A stretch of 64,000 nt of DNA from assembly GCF_964340395.1 (NCBI RefSeq), contig NC_135553.1:1176001-1240000 (forward strand), written 5' to 3'. Position 1 is the stretch's first letter. Every line of letters starts with the position of its first letter. Of the stretch, positions 1-10,841 are shown in pieces. The notes under the pieces are model-generated. The model ran no database searches. It was not told where the DNA came from and saw nothing but the letters and a program-made list of their open reading frames with translations. Both the position numbers and the translations under genes were made by a program. The DNA comes from Glandiceps talaboti (taxonomy: Eukaryota; Hemichordata; Enteropneusta; Spengelidae).

Positions 1-800
1 CACCGCTTTCATCTTAGCGTCTACAAAAACCAGCATTTTTTGGCATTAGCGTGTGTGAAATTAGAGTCTGTGTACTTTTCTATAGTATTTACCATATTTT
101 TGACAATTTTAGTTTTGTGTGTGTTATGTGTACCATTGTATTTGTTCCTGTCTTGTACAAAACTGGAGCTAAATTAAGAGAGAAGAGATATTTGTATTTT
201 TTGAAAAGAATTCATCAAATGTCAATTAATTTATGCGAGATAATAAAGAGTTTATATTGGGAAAGTTTTACAAATTTTGTGGTGTCTGTCTGTCAACTGT
301 AATTGGTACCTTTTTAGCACAACTGAACTAAGGTATAGTAGTACCGGTAAAATAGGCATGGTGAAGTGTCTGTGTGTCCTTGAAGCCAATTTGACATGCC
401 ACTAACTTACAAAACAGTTCTCTTGCAACACAGTAACATTTGGTGTTACTACATGTATGAGATAACTTACAAGGAATCCAATTTGCTGTCATTTAAAAAT
501 GTGGCCATATGCAATGGATGACAAATGAGGTACCAGTATTTATTTTGGAACTTTTATTCATTGAACAACTTTACTATGTTTTCCTACTTGAAAAAAAGAA
601 TGTGAAACAAGACATGCCTAGAAAGTGTTTGAAAAGTGTGTTATTGTACACACAATAACACACATTTTTTAATTATTGGCACCCAGCAACTAAGAAACTG
701 CACATATTAAACCGCAAAAGGGCAAAAGCATAATTTGTTTTTTCTTGAGGACCATTATAAAGATATAAATGGGTAATATTACTGTATGTAATTACAAGTT
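1..800. other. Non-coding, nothing recognised
   Basis: AT-rich sequence with short open frames only. None shows a recognisable domain, a plausible splice chain or biased codon use. No clear repeat is visible. Confidence 0.5.
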
Positions 801-803
801 CCC

Positions 804-892
804 TCCCTAGTGGTCCAGTGGAGCAAATACTTGCCTTCCAAGCCCAACCCTGACCCTGCCTATGGTTTCAGGTTCAGTTCCTACTATAAGTT
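804..892 (+). repeat. tRNA-Gly-like SINE head
   Basis: The stretch starting TCCCTAGTGGTCCAGTGG resembles the 5' half of a glycine tRNA. It continues into an anticodon-like loop CTTCCAA (UCC) and a degenerate B box (GGTTCAGTTCC). A spacer separates the halves and no acceptor stem closes, so it reads as a tRNA-derived SINE head or tRNA relic, not a working tRNA gene. It runs directly into the TAGTA minisatellite at 893. Confidence 0.5.
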
Positions 893-1139
893 GTAGAGTA
901 GAGTAGAGTATAGTAATAGTGTAGTGTAGTGTAGTAATAGTGTAGTGTAGTGTAGTAATAGTATAGTATAGTATAGTAATAGTGTAGTGTAGTGTAGTAA
1001 TAGTATAGTATAGTATAGTAATAGTGTAGTGTAGTGTAGTAATAGTATAGTATAGTATAGTAATAGTGTAGTGTAGTGTAGTGTAGTGTAGTAATAGTAT
1101 AGTATAGTAATAGTGTAGTGCGGTATAGTACAGTACAGT
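893..1139. repeat. TAGTA/TAGTG minisatellite
   Basis: About 245 bp of GTAGT/GTATA blocks, with a longer composite unit in which GTAGTGTAGTGTAGTAATA alternates with a GTATAGTATAGTAATA form. Open frames through it, including a Tyr/Leu-rich one on the - strand, are repeat artefacts. Confidence 0.9.
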
Positions 1140-1518
1140 ATGATTTGTGAGGATTTGAATATATGCATGAGAATTCTCATACAGGTGATGGCTTCATACA
1201 AATGTGATGTATGTGGAAAAAATCCTTAGTGATTGTACACAGGAGAATCCATAATTGTGAGCAGCCATACAAATGCCAAGTGTGTGAAAAGACATTTACT
1301 CACAAATTTGATCAAACACATGTGAACCATATTGGTGAGAAGCCATGCAAATGTGGAATGAAATACTCTCACAAGTCACAAGGTTTCTTTGAATGTACAT
1401 GTGAGAAGCCATACAAATGTAAAGTGTGCTGCAAAGCCTTCCGCTACAATGTACACCTCACAGACCATGTAAGACTTCATACTGGTGGTGAGAAAGCATA
1501 TATAAAGGCAAAGTTTGT

Positions 1519-1705
1519 GGAAAGACATTTAGTCAAAAACCTAATATGGTCAAATACATGAGAATGCATACAAGTGAGAAGCCATACAGATGTAAAGTGT
1601 GTGGAAAGACATTTAGTCAAAAACCTAATATGGTCAAATACATGAGAATGCATACAAGTGAGAAGCCATACAGATGTAAAGTGTGTGGAAAGACATTTAG
1701 TCAAA
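1519..1705 (+). repeat. Tandem 84-bp zinc-finger duplication
   Basis: Two full 84-bp units plus part of a third, almost identical, each encoding one 28-residue finger plus linker (HTSEKPYRC). Near identity indicates a recent duplication after the zinc-ligand His was lost. Confidence 0.85.
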
Positions 1706-1730
1706 AAATATGACATGACCTGACACATGA

Positions 1731-2305
<575 letters not shown>

Positions 2306-2736
2306 CCATACAAATGTGTATGTGGAACGACATTTAGTCTAAAACACCACATGACCAGACACATGGTGAGAATCCATACAGATGAGAAGTGTGTGGAAAG
2401 ACATTTTAGTAGTCAAAAACCTTATATGGCCAAACACATGAGAATCCGTACTGGAGAGATGCCATTTAAATGTGACAGGTGGGGAAAAAATTTACTCAAA
2501 TTGTACATTTGAAAACACATATAAGAATCCATACTGATGAGAAGCAATGAGAAAGAAGAAGAGAACTCTCTTCAAGGAAGGGAAGGGAAGGGAACGTGAC
2601 TAAATATATTACATACTTGTGTCATGTTTATCAACTATTAAAAAGTTCTGTAAACCCAAAATTAAAGTGTAACAAAAAACTAACAAGCAACCGAAAGGAA
2701 CACTAAATTTGACCTGCAAATACCCAATTTTACTAA

Positions 2737-3059
2737 GGGGGGAACCATTTGATTTCCTGGGGGGGGAGGATTTTGGGGAAAAATTTTGACAACAGGTGAA
2801 GGAGAAAAAAAATGATTTGATCCCATAATGGCTTGAGAAAAAAAATTGTTCCAACACACGGAAGTCAAAAAAAAAAAAAATTGTTGCCATGTGCCACATA
2901 ATTGGCAACCGAGAAAAAAAATTTGCATCGCTTCTACATATGGAAAAAATAATTTGATGCAGGACTGACAATAGAAAAAAAAGTTTGCCATCACAGTGAA
3001 GGGAAAAACAATTTGCTGCCATACCCACTTCCTCCCCCAGAAATCAAATGATTCTCCCC
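2737..3059. mobile_element. Harbinger-like MITE, TAA target duplication
   Basis: A 323-bp non-coding element with terminal inverted repeats: left GGGGGGAACCATTTGATTTC, right the imperfect complement ending ATCAAATGATTCTCCCC. TAA flanks both sides (2734-2736 and 3060-3062). A 3-bp TWA duplication with G-rich ends suits PIF/Harbinger. The interior is a decayed A-rich tandem repeat of roughly 40 bp, each unit carrying GAAAAAAAATTTG followed by TGCCAT-like sequence. Confidence 0.7.
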
Positions 3060-3113
3060 TAATGTTTCACATGATCAAGATACCAATTTTATATACATTG
3101 GCATCTGCGAATA

Positions 3114-3228
3114 GCTTCGTAAGTTAGCCAGCAACCAATCAGAATAGAGATGTATAAGTAATTAGCTAGCAACCAATCAGAATAGAGATGTACAAGTAGT
3201 TAGCTAGCAACCAATCAGAATGGTGAAT
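3114..3228. repeat. Three-copy repeat with CCAAT boxes
   Basis: Three units of about 42 bp sharing AGCAACCAATCAGAAT. Each carries a CCAATCAG motif of the NF-Y type. No promoter is evident beside it. Confidence 0.8.
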
Positions 3229-3662
3229 CACACAGCCATGTAGCCACAAAGTCATCATCATTCAACTGTAACCTTATCTTTATACATTTAGGCTTTACTA
3301 GATAATCTATCATGTCGAGATGTCCTGCATTGCCATATTTAATAAAATGGATTAACTCTATATCTATGTCTCCTCAAAATTTCCTCAGTGCTCAACTGTA
3401 AGATCTCTAATAGTACCTCAGGCTGCAAGTGAGTGTAGAGTTCTTCACAGTTAGAAAGTCCCATAGCTAATTCCCTCATCTACCCTGTATCATCATGTGT
3501 ATGGATATGCTACTACTACCGTTTGAGAGGTATGACACATGCTTGTAGAAAGTATGACAAACTACTGCTGAGACCAGCACCATGCAATAATCACAGATAT
3601 GCAGATTCACATGATCAAACAGCCATACAAGTACATATACAAGTACAAGGTCATGAAGGTTA

Positions 3663-4439
3663 GGGCGCCTTCAGTAATTATAAGGAGGGAGGGAATTAGG
3701 GGCTCACCTTTTACAGATCAGTTGTGAGGAGGGCCATATATTAGAAAATGGAAATTAGGGGAGGGTGTCATTTTAGTTTGACCCTTGTTATCTAACTTGC
3801 ATTATTTTGTGATTTTGGCATGATCCCTCTGCTGTCACTGGTTCCAAATCTCACCGCTGCCACCATTGTAATGTAATATCACAATATATCAGTGAAATGC
3901 TGTGAATTATCTGTTAGTTGTGGTGTGAGGAGAGGAGTGGGTTTCACTGTTATAAAGGGGGAACAGCGTTGTAAGATATTTGGGATAATGTAGTGGAGTG
4001 GAGATGTCGCCGTCTGCCCCAAGGTTGTCAGTTGTTTGCTCATCTAGTCTTTGGGAGTTCTGGCCAATTAGAGCCAAGCCAAGTTATTGATTTAATACAA
4101 ACACAAACTCACTGTGTTGGTAATAATGGGAAACAATAGATGCTTTTGAAACAGGATCAAGTCCTTACTACAGAATGTCTTTCTGTTTCTAGTGGGATTC
4201 GAACACTGGACCTGACTACTATTAGATCTTGAGCTTTAACAACTATACGCCACGGGGGGGGGGGGGGGGGGGGGGGTTAAAAATGTTTTTCATTGAAATA
4301 TTTGAACAGGGGGAGGGTCATATTTTAGAGAAAGGAAATTGAGGGAGGGTCACTTTTTAGCAAAACGGACTTCGAGGAAGGTAACATTTTATGTCACAGA
4401 CAGGGCTTGACCCCCCCCCCGTAATTACTGAAGGCTCCC
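3663..4439. mobile_element. Harbinger-like element, TTA target duplication
   Basis: A 777-bp element bounded by inverted repeats GGGCGCCTTCAGTAATTA (left) and the complement of GGGAGCCTTCAGTAATTA (right), one mismatch in 18. TTA occurs outside both ends (3660-3662 and 4440-4442). Subterminal parts at 3729-3782 and 4313-4366 are similar in direct, not inverted, orientation. The interior holds a tRNA-like SINE head on the - strand, a G tract (4253-4276) and a C tract near the right end. No transposase frame is present. Confidence 0.75.
4186..4254 (-). repeat. tRNA-like SINE head nested in MITE
   Basis: Read on the - strand, the block starts GTGGCGTATAGTTGTTAAAG (A-box-like) and contains GTTCGAATCCC (B box, 4194-4204). 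The spacing suits a tRNA, but the stems are imperfect. Most likely the 5' part of a SINE inserted in the 3663-4439 element, its body extending toward lower coordinates. Confidence 0.5.
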
Positions 4440-4442
4440 TTA

Positions 4443-6100
4443 CAACCACCTGTCGGTCTGAGCCTATGACAGGAATGGAAGTGATTTCCAACGAGGTGCG
4501 TGGGCGCAGAGAGAAAATAAGTTAAAGGATGCCTAGGTATTAATCTATTTACTGTACTAGTGACAAAGTGCCTGAAACGAACACGATATTGACTTTGACC
4601 TGTCATTGGCCGTCAAAACACATATTGTCCCTATTTGAAGTTGCTGAAATTTTCAGTTATATCACGAGGATCGATGAAAGACGCGTACGTGCAAAGTAAA
4701 GTCCCTCAAACACATTGCGAACATAATCTTGCCATTCCAAGATATTAAAGTGATTTTAGTCTCGCTCGAAAAAGTTTGAAAAGTTCGTTATCTCGGAGAG
4801 GCGATATGGATTTACGCAGAGCCATGGGGCTATGTATTTTGCGGTTAACGAGACCACACCAGCGAATTAGGACAAAACAACACATATTGTCTGTTTTCAT
4901 GATGTTTTCGTGTAATCATCACCTCAGGCTCTTTCTAACTGATACAATGTTATAAGAACTTGTTGTCTAAAAAGTCTGCAACGCCATAATAGTTTGCTGC
5001 CTGACCCCGAATTTAAAACAACAATAACGAACTTCAGAAAATGATTCATTCATAATATTACAAATCATCGATCATAAGACTTGGACAATGTTATTTTCAC
5101 ATCTCGTCTCTCATGATCACTTGCAAATACTAGTAACCGCTAATCATTGAAATGTTGTGAAAACTACAGATTCTAAGTCGTCCTGGATAGTTTGTGTGAA
5201 CTTGCGAACCAGAGGACCAGGATGGATGCGCCTTATTTAGACGGAAGCTAAAAAAAAGAGTTTAACCCACGCCACTCATCACTTGTCAAATTGTTTCACT
5301 GGATAAGATAATAATTTCGCCAATTCGTCAACTCATTCAAAAAATTCACCCACAATCTATAAAGAACTGAAATGTATATATTTTCAAATTTGTGGTATTC
5401 TTTATCTAATATTGTTTTGACTTGTTTTCCTTTAGAGTACGAATTTCCAGACTAGTGGCGTCACCATACATCCTGGGCTCGTGTCCATGTCCAATCATCT
5501 TCCTCCTTACTCCCACCATGAAATACACAGAGAGGGGCTATCATTTCTCGAGGTACACGAGACATCTGACACATGGACAGAGAAGTGCCCAGGTTAGTAA
5601 CAACCACAGGAATCACCACATGGTGACGACCGGGGGTGATGATATTCAAACTCGAAGAGCAGAAAAAAAAAGAGGATATTGATATCAGGTTCAGTCGACA
5701 TCTTAAAAATCTTCGGATTTCTACTTTTTTAAAGCATTTTTTGTAATACTTTGTACCACGTATTTCGAATACTTTGTACTTCACTTATTATATTTGTAAT
5801 AATTTGGAGTTAGTCTATCACTGGATCTAGTAATGGGACCAAGAACACGAGTTAAACTGCAAATGACAGGAATGTTTCATTTGTTACTAAACGATCTCTT
5901 CATTTGCTTGCTAACCATTCGTAAAACAGAATATTAAAAAACATAACGATACATTGTACTGTTACCCAACAATAATACTATTCTGGGAGCGTAATCGGAA
6001 AAAAGTGTTACATAGACTCGATGACTCTGTTGAAACTAATATTTTTATGGTACAGAAAATTTGATGAACTGGAATTGTGAATGTTGGTCATCAGCGCAGT
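4443..6100. other. Non-coding upstream of ANHX gene
   Basis: No exon with a recognisable domain could be placed. Missing 5' exon(s) or the promoter of the homeobox gene may lie here. The open frame at 5422-5682 has no family resemblance. Confidence 0.4.
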
Positions 6101-6117
6101 GCATGGATTCAAAGCGC

Positions 6118-6605
6118 GAACTAGTGTAGAAAATGGGGAATGGCGGGAAAGTTTCAGGCGACAATCCAAAAAATTGATACTTTGTACTGTGCTCTAATTC
6201 AATAAATTTGGGATATAAAACAGTATAGTGTAGTATAGTATAGTATACAAGAAATTAATGATATTTCGGGTTTATCGTGAAATTCAATAATGGAAGTGGT
6301 GGGATAAAAGATTTTGATGACAACGCAAGAAATTGACGATGCTTTGTAGGTTATGTGAAATTCAATAGTGGAAGAGGCGGGAAGAACTGTCAGACGACAA
6401 TACCAGAAATTGATGTCGTTTTATTTTTTCGTATAGTTGAACTGGCGGGAAGAAAGATTCTGACGACAGTACAAAAATTTACAGAGCTTTGTTACTCTTT
6501 ATTTAATTCTGAAGTGAAAATGGTGAGAGAAAGATTTAGGTGACAGTATAAGAAATTTTAAGATGCTTTGTATTTTTCGTGAAATTTAGGAGTGGAAATG
6601 TCAGG
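6118..6605 (+). repeat. Degenerate ~80-bp tandem array with E2F-like sites
   Basis: About five diverged units sharing the order GTGAAATTCAATAGTGGAAG, then GGCGGGAA, GACGACAGTACAAGAAATT and GATGCTTTGTA. Three units keep a perfect GGCGGGAA (6142-6149, 6376-6383, 6444-6451), an E2F-type core. The array ends about 350 bp before the first recognised ANHX exon. Regulatory use is inference. Confidence 0.7.
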
Positions 6606-6950
6606 ATGATTCATAACATACAAAAACATTGAGAATACATATGATTTGTTTGTACATTGTGACATATTAGGGTTACTAATTTACACTTAGTCTAGGATTT
6701 GATTATGATCATAGAACTAGCCTGCACATTTGAATCATTGCTTGATTGATTGATTGATTTTGAAAAAAACCACTGACTTTCTTCAAACTCTTGTTCCTTG
6801 AGGAAATGCTGCCCTGGGAAGGCATTCACCCTTTTGAAATATTATGTAAAATGAAATAATTAAAAGTGTATTCCGCTGATAGATAGGTTATTTTCCACAT
6901 GCACATTTTTTTTGTATTTACCAGTAATGTTCTCAACAATCATTTGCAGG

Positions 6951-8966
6951 ATGAAGACAACCACTGAGTTGTCATCTCAAGAATGGGATTACTATGGTAA
7001 AAGTGAGATGGTTGCTAGGGAAATGATCAATCTTGCCATGAAAAACAAAGAATATAACAAAGTGTACACTTTATTAGAGGTAGGATTTATTTTCCAACAC
7101 AGAAATATTTGAATCCAAGTGTCTTGGATTGTTATCATCTTAGATCAGTGGAACTGTAGCTTTACACTTTTGTTGAAAGCAAACTTTACTTTAGAGACAA
7201 TACTATATTTTTTACTGTCTTACATCCACACTGACATCCATGTGTCATAGGAATCTGTTATTTGCTTTATTGATACTGCAAATTTCTTCTAAAACATTAT
7301 GCATTAACTTTATTTTGTGTAAATTGAACCCTTATGATGCATTGATTTGCATACAGATGTGTTATAATGTTTTCAATATTGCACTGCAGTGTGAATACCA
7401 ATACTATACAAGTGAACTGTTGCAAATAATCACTGGTACAAATATTATTATCAACTTGCCAATAGTCACCAATCAACATAGATGTTCAATTGCAAATCTC
7501 TTTAATTACAGAAATATCCCTTTAGTCATGGAGAGGACTTGGTAGCGGTGTGGGATGATGCACACTATCAAGAGAAACTTTCCAAAGATGGCAAGCCATT
7601 AACTCCATTGATTAAATTTAGAGTCAGACAAAGGTAGGCCAAACTAATTTAAAGACCCATAATTCAATCTCAGGTTCTTGCATAGTGCTCTCTCAGGGTC
7701 ACCATAAATGCTAGATAGATCCATTCTTTAATTAAAGAGTCAATTTTTTGAGTAGTTCTGCCAGGCAGCAGATTTTTTATATAAATGTTATTCCTAGTTC
7801 AACATTGGCCATATGATGAAAATATAAATAGGCATAAAACTATGTAGAATCACTGAGAAGTAGAGTGATGAGGATGCAGAGTATGAAATTGAAAGGGGAA
7901 TGGTTGTTGTCAATTAATTTATCTGTATCCATTTTTTTAGGCACCCACCACCCCGCAGTATTCTACCATCTGGACAGCGTCGGGTGACTACGCTTTCAGC
8001 ATCGGCAAGGACAATTTTGGAAAACTGGTATGATGACCATCAGGTTAATCCATATCCAAATTTAGAAGTGAAGATGGAATTATCCATGCAAACTGGATTG
8101 ACAATGACACAGATTAGGACATGGTTTGCTAACCATAGAAGAAGAATCAAGAAAACTGCTTCAAGTCTACACCACTATGTCAATAAGGCAGCAAGAAATC
8201 ATGAGAATGGGACAACAAAAAGAAATCCAAATCAGCATACCAGGGTGAAAGAGATTGGTATAATGGAAGGGAATACTCATGGGTTGAAAGTGGTTAGTGA
8301 AAGTTTATCTGCTGTTGGTGAGAATGGATTCAAGAACCCAAACATTGTAGATGGTGGCCAATCTCGCAAACATCCCAGTCAGAGAGAGCATCAAGCATCA
8401 TCAACGATGCATCCTGAAGAGTCAACTTCTAAGACTGGTCACTTTTCTGGATTTCAACCACTCCAGACATACAGTAGAGATGATGGTGATATGACAAGCA
8501 TAAGAAGTTCTACACAGACCAGCAATGAAGGAAGACCACTACACAGCTCAATGCAACCAACTACATCGTCTAGTCAATTCAGTGGGAACCATATGTATGG
8601 CATTCATAGTGTACCTGGTCTATCAATGCAAAACACACCAACGGTGTACACCTACAATCGAGACTATCACCCATTTATTCATCCACAGCCTACAAATACT
8701 AATCACCTGTACTATCCAGGGTTTGGTTACTGTTTCCCTCAGGTATCATTCATTGATTCACTTGGCAACGGTCACCCAACCTATTACCCACCAATGCCAC
8801 CAATATGCAGTGCTCTATCAACCACTCACTCAGTCAACCAGGATCAAAATTCCAGTACTAGTTTCCAGAGAAGTGAAGAGAGTGAAAAACAGAAATACAT
8901 CCATCCATTCTCTTCAAAGGTGTTGACAAGTATAGAAAACACTGCCACAGCTGACAAAACAACAGT

Positions 8967-9007
<41 letters not shown>

Positions 9008-10841
9008 AATCTTTACTGTCACCATTGGCTGAGATAAACCAGTCTACCAATTCAAGTCAGATGATTCTGAGAGCAGAAAGAGTCCAAGATGACCAAGTCC
9101 TATCAACTCCAAATCTAAAGTCTAAAGATGACTTGGCCAACACTACATCATGTTCAGCTGACTCTAAACCAAAGCAAATATGTCAAGATGACTTGGATAA
9201 TTCTACACCTCATACAGGTACAACAGGCAAGGGATGCATACCATTTTGATGTAGGACAGTTTTAAGTTTTAACAAAAAAATGTTATGTAGTCTGATTTTA
9301 ATAGGCCAATATATCTGTGATTTGAAATGCATGTGTGTGTTTTGGCTGATGGAAAATTTGAGAATTAGTAATTTCAATCCAATCATAGTGTAGTATTCTG
9401 TTTACCCTTTTACAGATCAGTGATAAAATACAAATAGTAGAAAAGACAATTTTTATGAAGACCACTTATAGAATTTCTACTGAATGATTATGTGAATTGC
9501 TGTCAGAGTTTAGGAGAACATCATTCTTCATAATGTTCAGATTGATTCAGTTCAAAACTACAAAACTTGACAATATTTGACCCAGTATATCTGATTAATA
9601 AACTCTGATTTAACACTTTCCGGCTTCCAGGGAAGATATCACTTTGTACAACCAAGGTTAGACCTAGCACTGAGAGTCCTGAAAAAAACCCACATACTCA
9701 AGATAAAAGACCAACTCCTGAAAGTTTGAAGACAAAACCTAGATCTGCCAGACAGCTAGATTTTGCTAGTGGGCAAAGGTATGGAAACACTAAACACATA
9801 ATCATGTCCTAATGTTTGATTTGTTGTCTCTGACTTGTTTTTACATATATTATAGTCCTCTCTCAAAATAACTTTTAGGGGAAAGACATCCACACTATGA
9901 TGATGATTTGATCCTGGGGGCTACTCCCCTTATGAGTATATGTATATGTGCTGCCCTTTGGGGTGCATTTTCTAGCCCTTTGGTCTAAAATGGGGTGTTT
10001 TTTTCGAGTTGAAGAGTCTAAAATGGGGTCCACTTTCCATTATTTTTTATTTTGCTTGGTCTAAAATGTGGTTCATTGTCCTTTACCAAATCATAACTGC
10101 CATTAATTTTCCCAAAAATGTTGCCTCCTAAGGAAAATGTAATTAGGTCTAAACTTCCATCTTTTAGAAACCTGTAATGGTCTAAAATGTTGTATTGATT
10201 TTTGGTCAAAGTGGGTCTAAAATGGGGCCTGGGGTTTCCAACACTGGCCACACACTCCTACCAGAGTTGGCCACTGGTACCGCCCCCGGGGATTTGATAA
10301 AGGCAAAACTATAACACTATTTGTAGCTAAGAAATAAAAAGATATATCTAGGATTAGTATGTGTAAGTTACAAATGAATGTGTGCATTTTTGACATTGAC
10401 CTTTACACCACATACTGCTGTGTTCATTTCATTTTCATGGCCCATGTATACAGGCTACATTGTATTGTATCAGGGAGTTGAGGAAGTTATATAGGGTTGT
10501 TGTGCCACTATATGTCTGTGCCAGCAGTGATAATTGTACAGCATTATGACATATCTATTGTGGAAATAGTTTGTAAGGTATGTCATGACAGGACGCCCTC
10601 ACACATTGGTCAACTCCTTTCATAGAGCAGACCAATGAGGACGGAGGGACACAACATACAGTCTATTCTATTGTAGAAAGTGCTTTATAAATGTGTGCAA
10701 TTATGATTATTATTTCATGCCTTTATGACATTTGATTCCAGGGGTATGACAAGTCTGCAGCAACATCCCACAGGTCAACCGACAAATGATGATGAAGAAG
10801 TAGCCCAAATCCTAATAACTCTACCAGATTTCTGTGAATAG
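6951..10841 (+). CDS. ANHX: ANHX-type (anomalous, SIX-like) homeobox protein
   Basis: Five exons: 6951-7079, 7512-7633, 7941-9217, 9631-9778 and 10742-10841. All junctions are GT-AG with consistent phases, giving 591 aa. Exons 1-2 encode the end of a SIX-like domain (LVAVWDDAHYQE, GKPLTPLIKFRVRQR). Exon 3 encodes HPPPRSILPSGQRR and a divergent homeodomain at about residues 93-154 whose recognition helix ends TWFANHRRR: W48, F49 and N51 are kept and residue 50 is Ala, not the Lys of true SIX proteins. From memory, this arrangement and WFANxRRR match vertebrate ANHX. The long tail is Ser/Thr/Pro-rich with about 14 consecutive Thr from an ACA tract (8966-9006); the acidic C-terminus ends LPDFCE. 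Probably a nuclear DNA-binding protein. The first ATG lies one base after an acceptor (AG 6948-6949), and the human relative has more N-terminal sequence, so upstream coding exon(s) may be missing. Retaining intron 3 would end the protein at 9249. Confidence 0.85.
9913..10290. mobile_element. hAT-like MITE in ANHX intron 4
   Basis: A 378-bp element with an 8-bp direct duplication GATTTGAT (9905-9912 and 10291-10298). Short terminal inverted repeats are CCTGGGGGCTACTCC (left) and the complement of CCCGGGGGCGGTACC (right). Inside are at least five scattered copies of GTCTAAAATGGGGT. An 8-bp duplication fits hAT; no transposase is present. Confidence 0.75.
10455..10722 (+). repeat. SINE 3' fragment, probably interrupted
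   Basis: CAGGGAGTTGAGGAAG, GTTGTGCCA and CAGTGATAATTGTACAGC match the 3' body of the full SINE at 34717-35083. The tail (GAAAGTGCTTTATAAATG then ATTATTATT) resumes near 10676. The intervening 10592-10675 is an inverted copy of a repeat also seen at 32275-32350, so another element seems to have landed in the SINE. Confidence 0.6.

Noticed and set aside
804-892. Functional tRNA-Gly gene
   Set aside because: Stems do not close and a spacer separates the A-box and B-box halves; SINE head preferred.
5422-5682. Possible upstream exon of ANHX
   Set aside because: The peptide shows no SIX-like pattern and the frame has no donor giving a matching phase that I could support.
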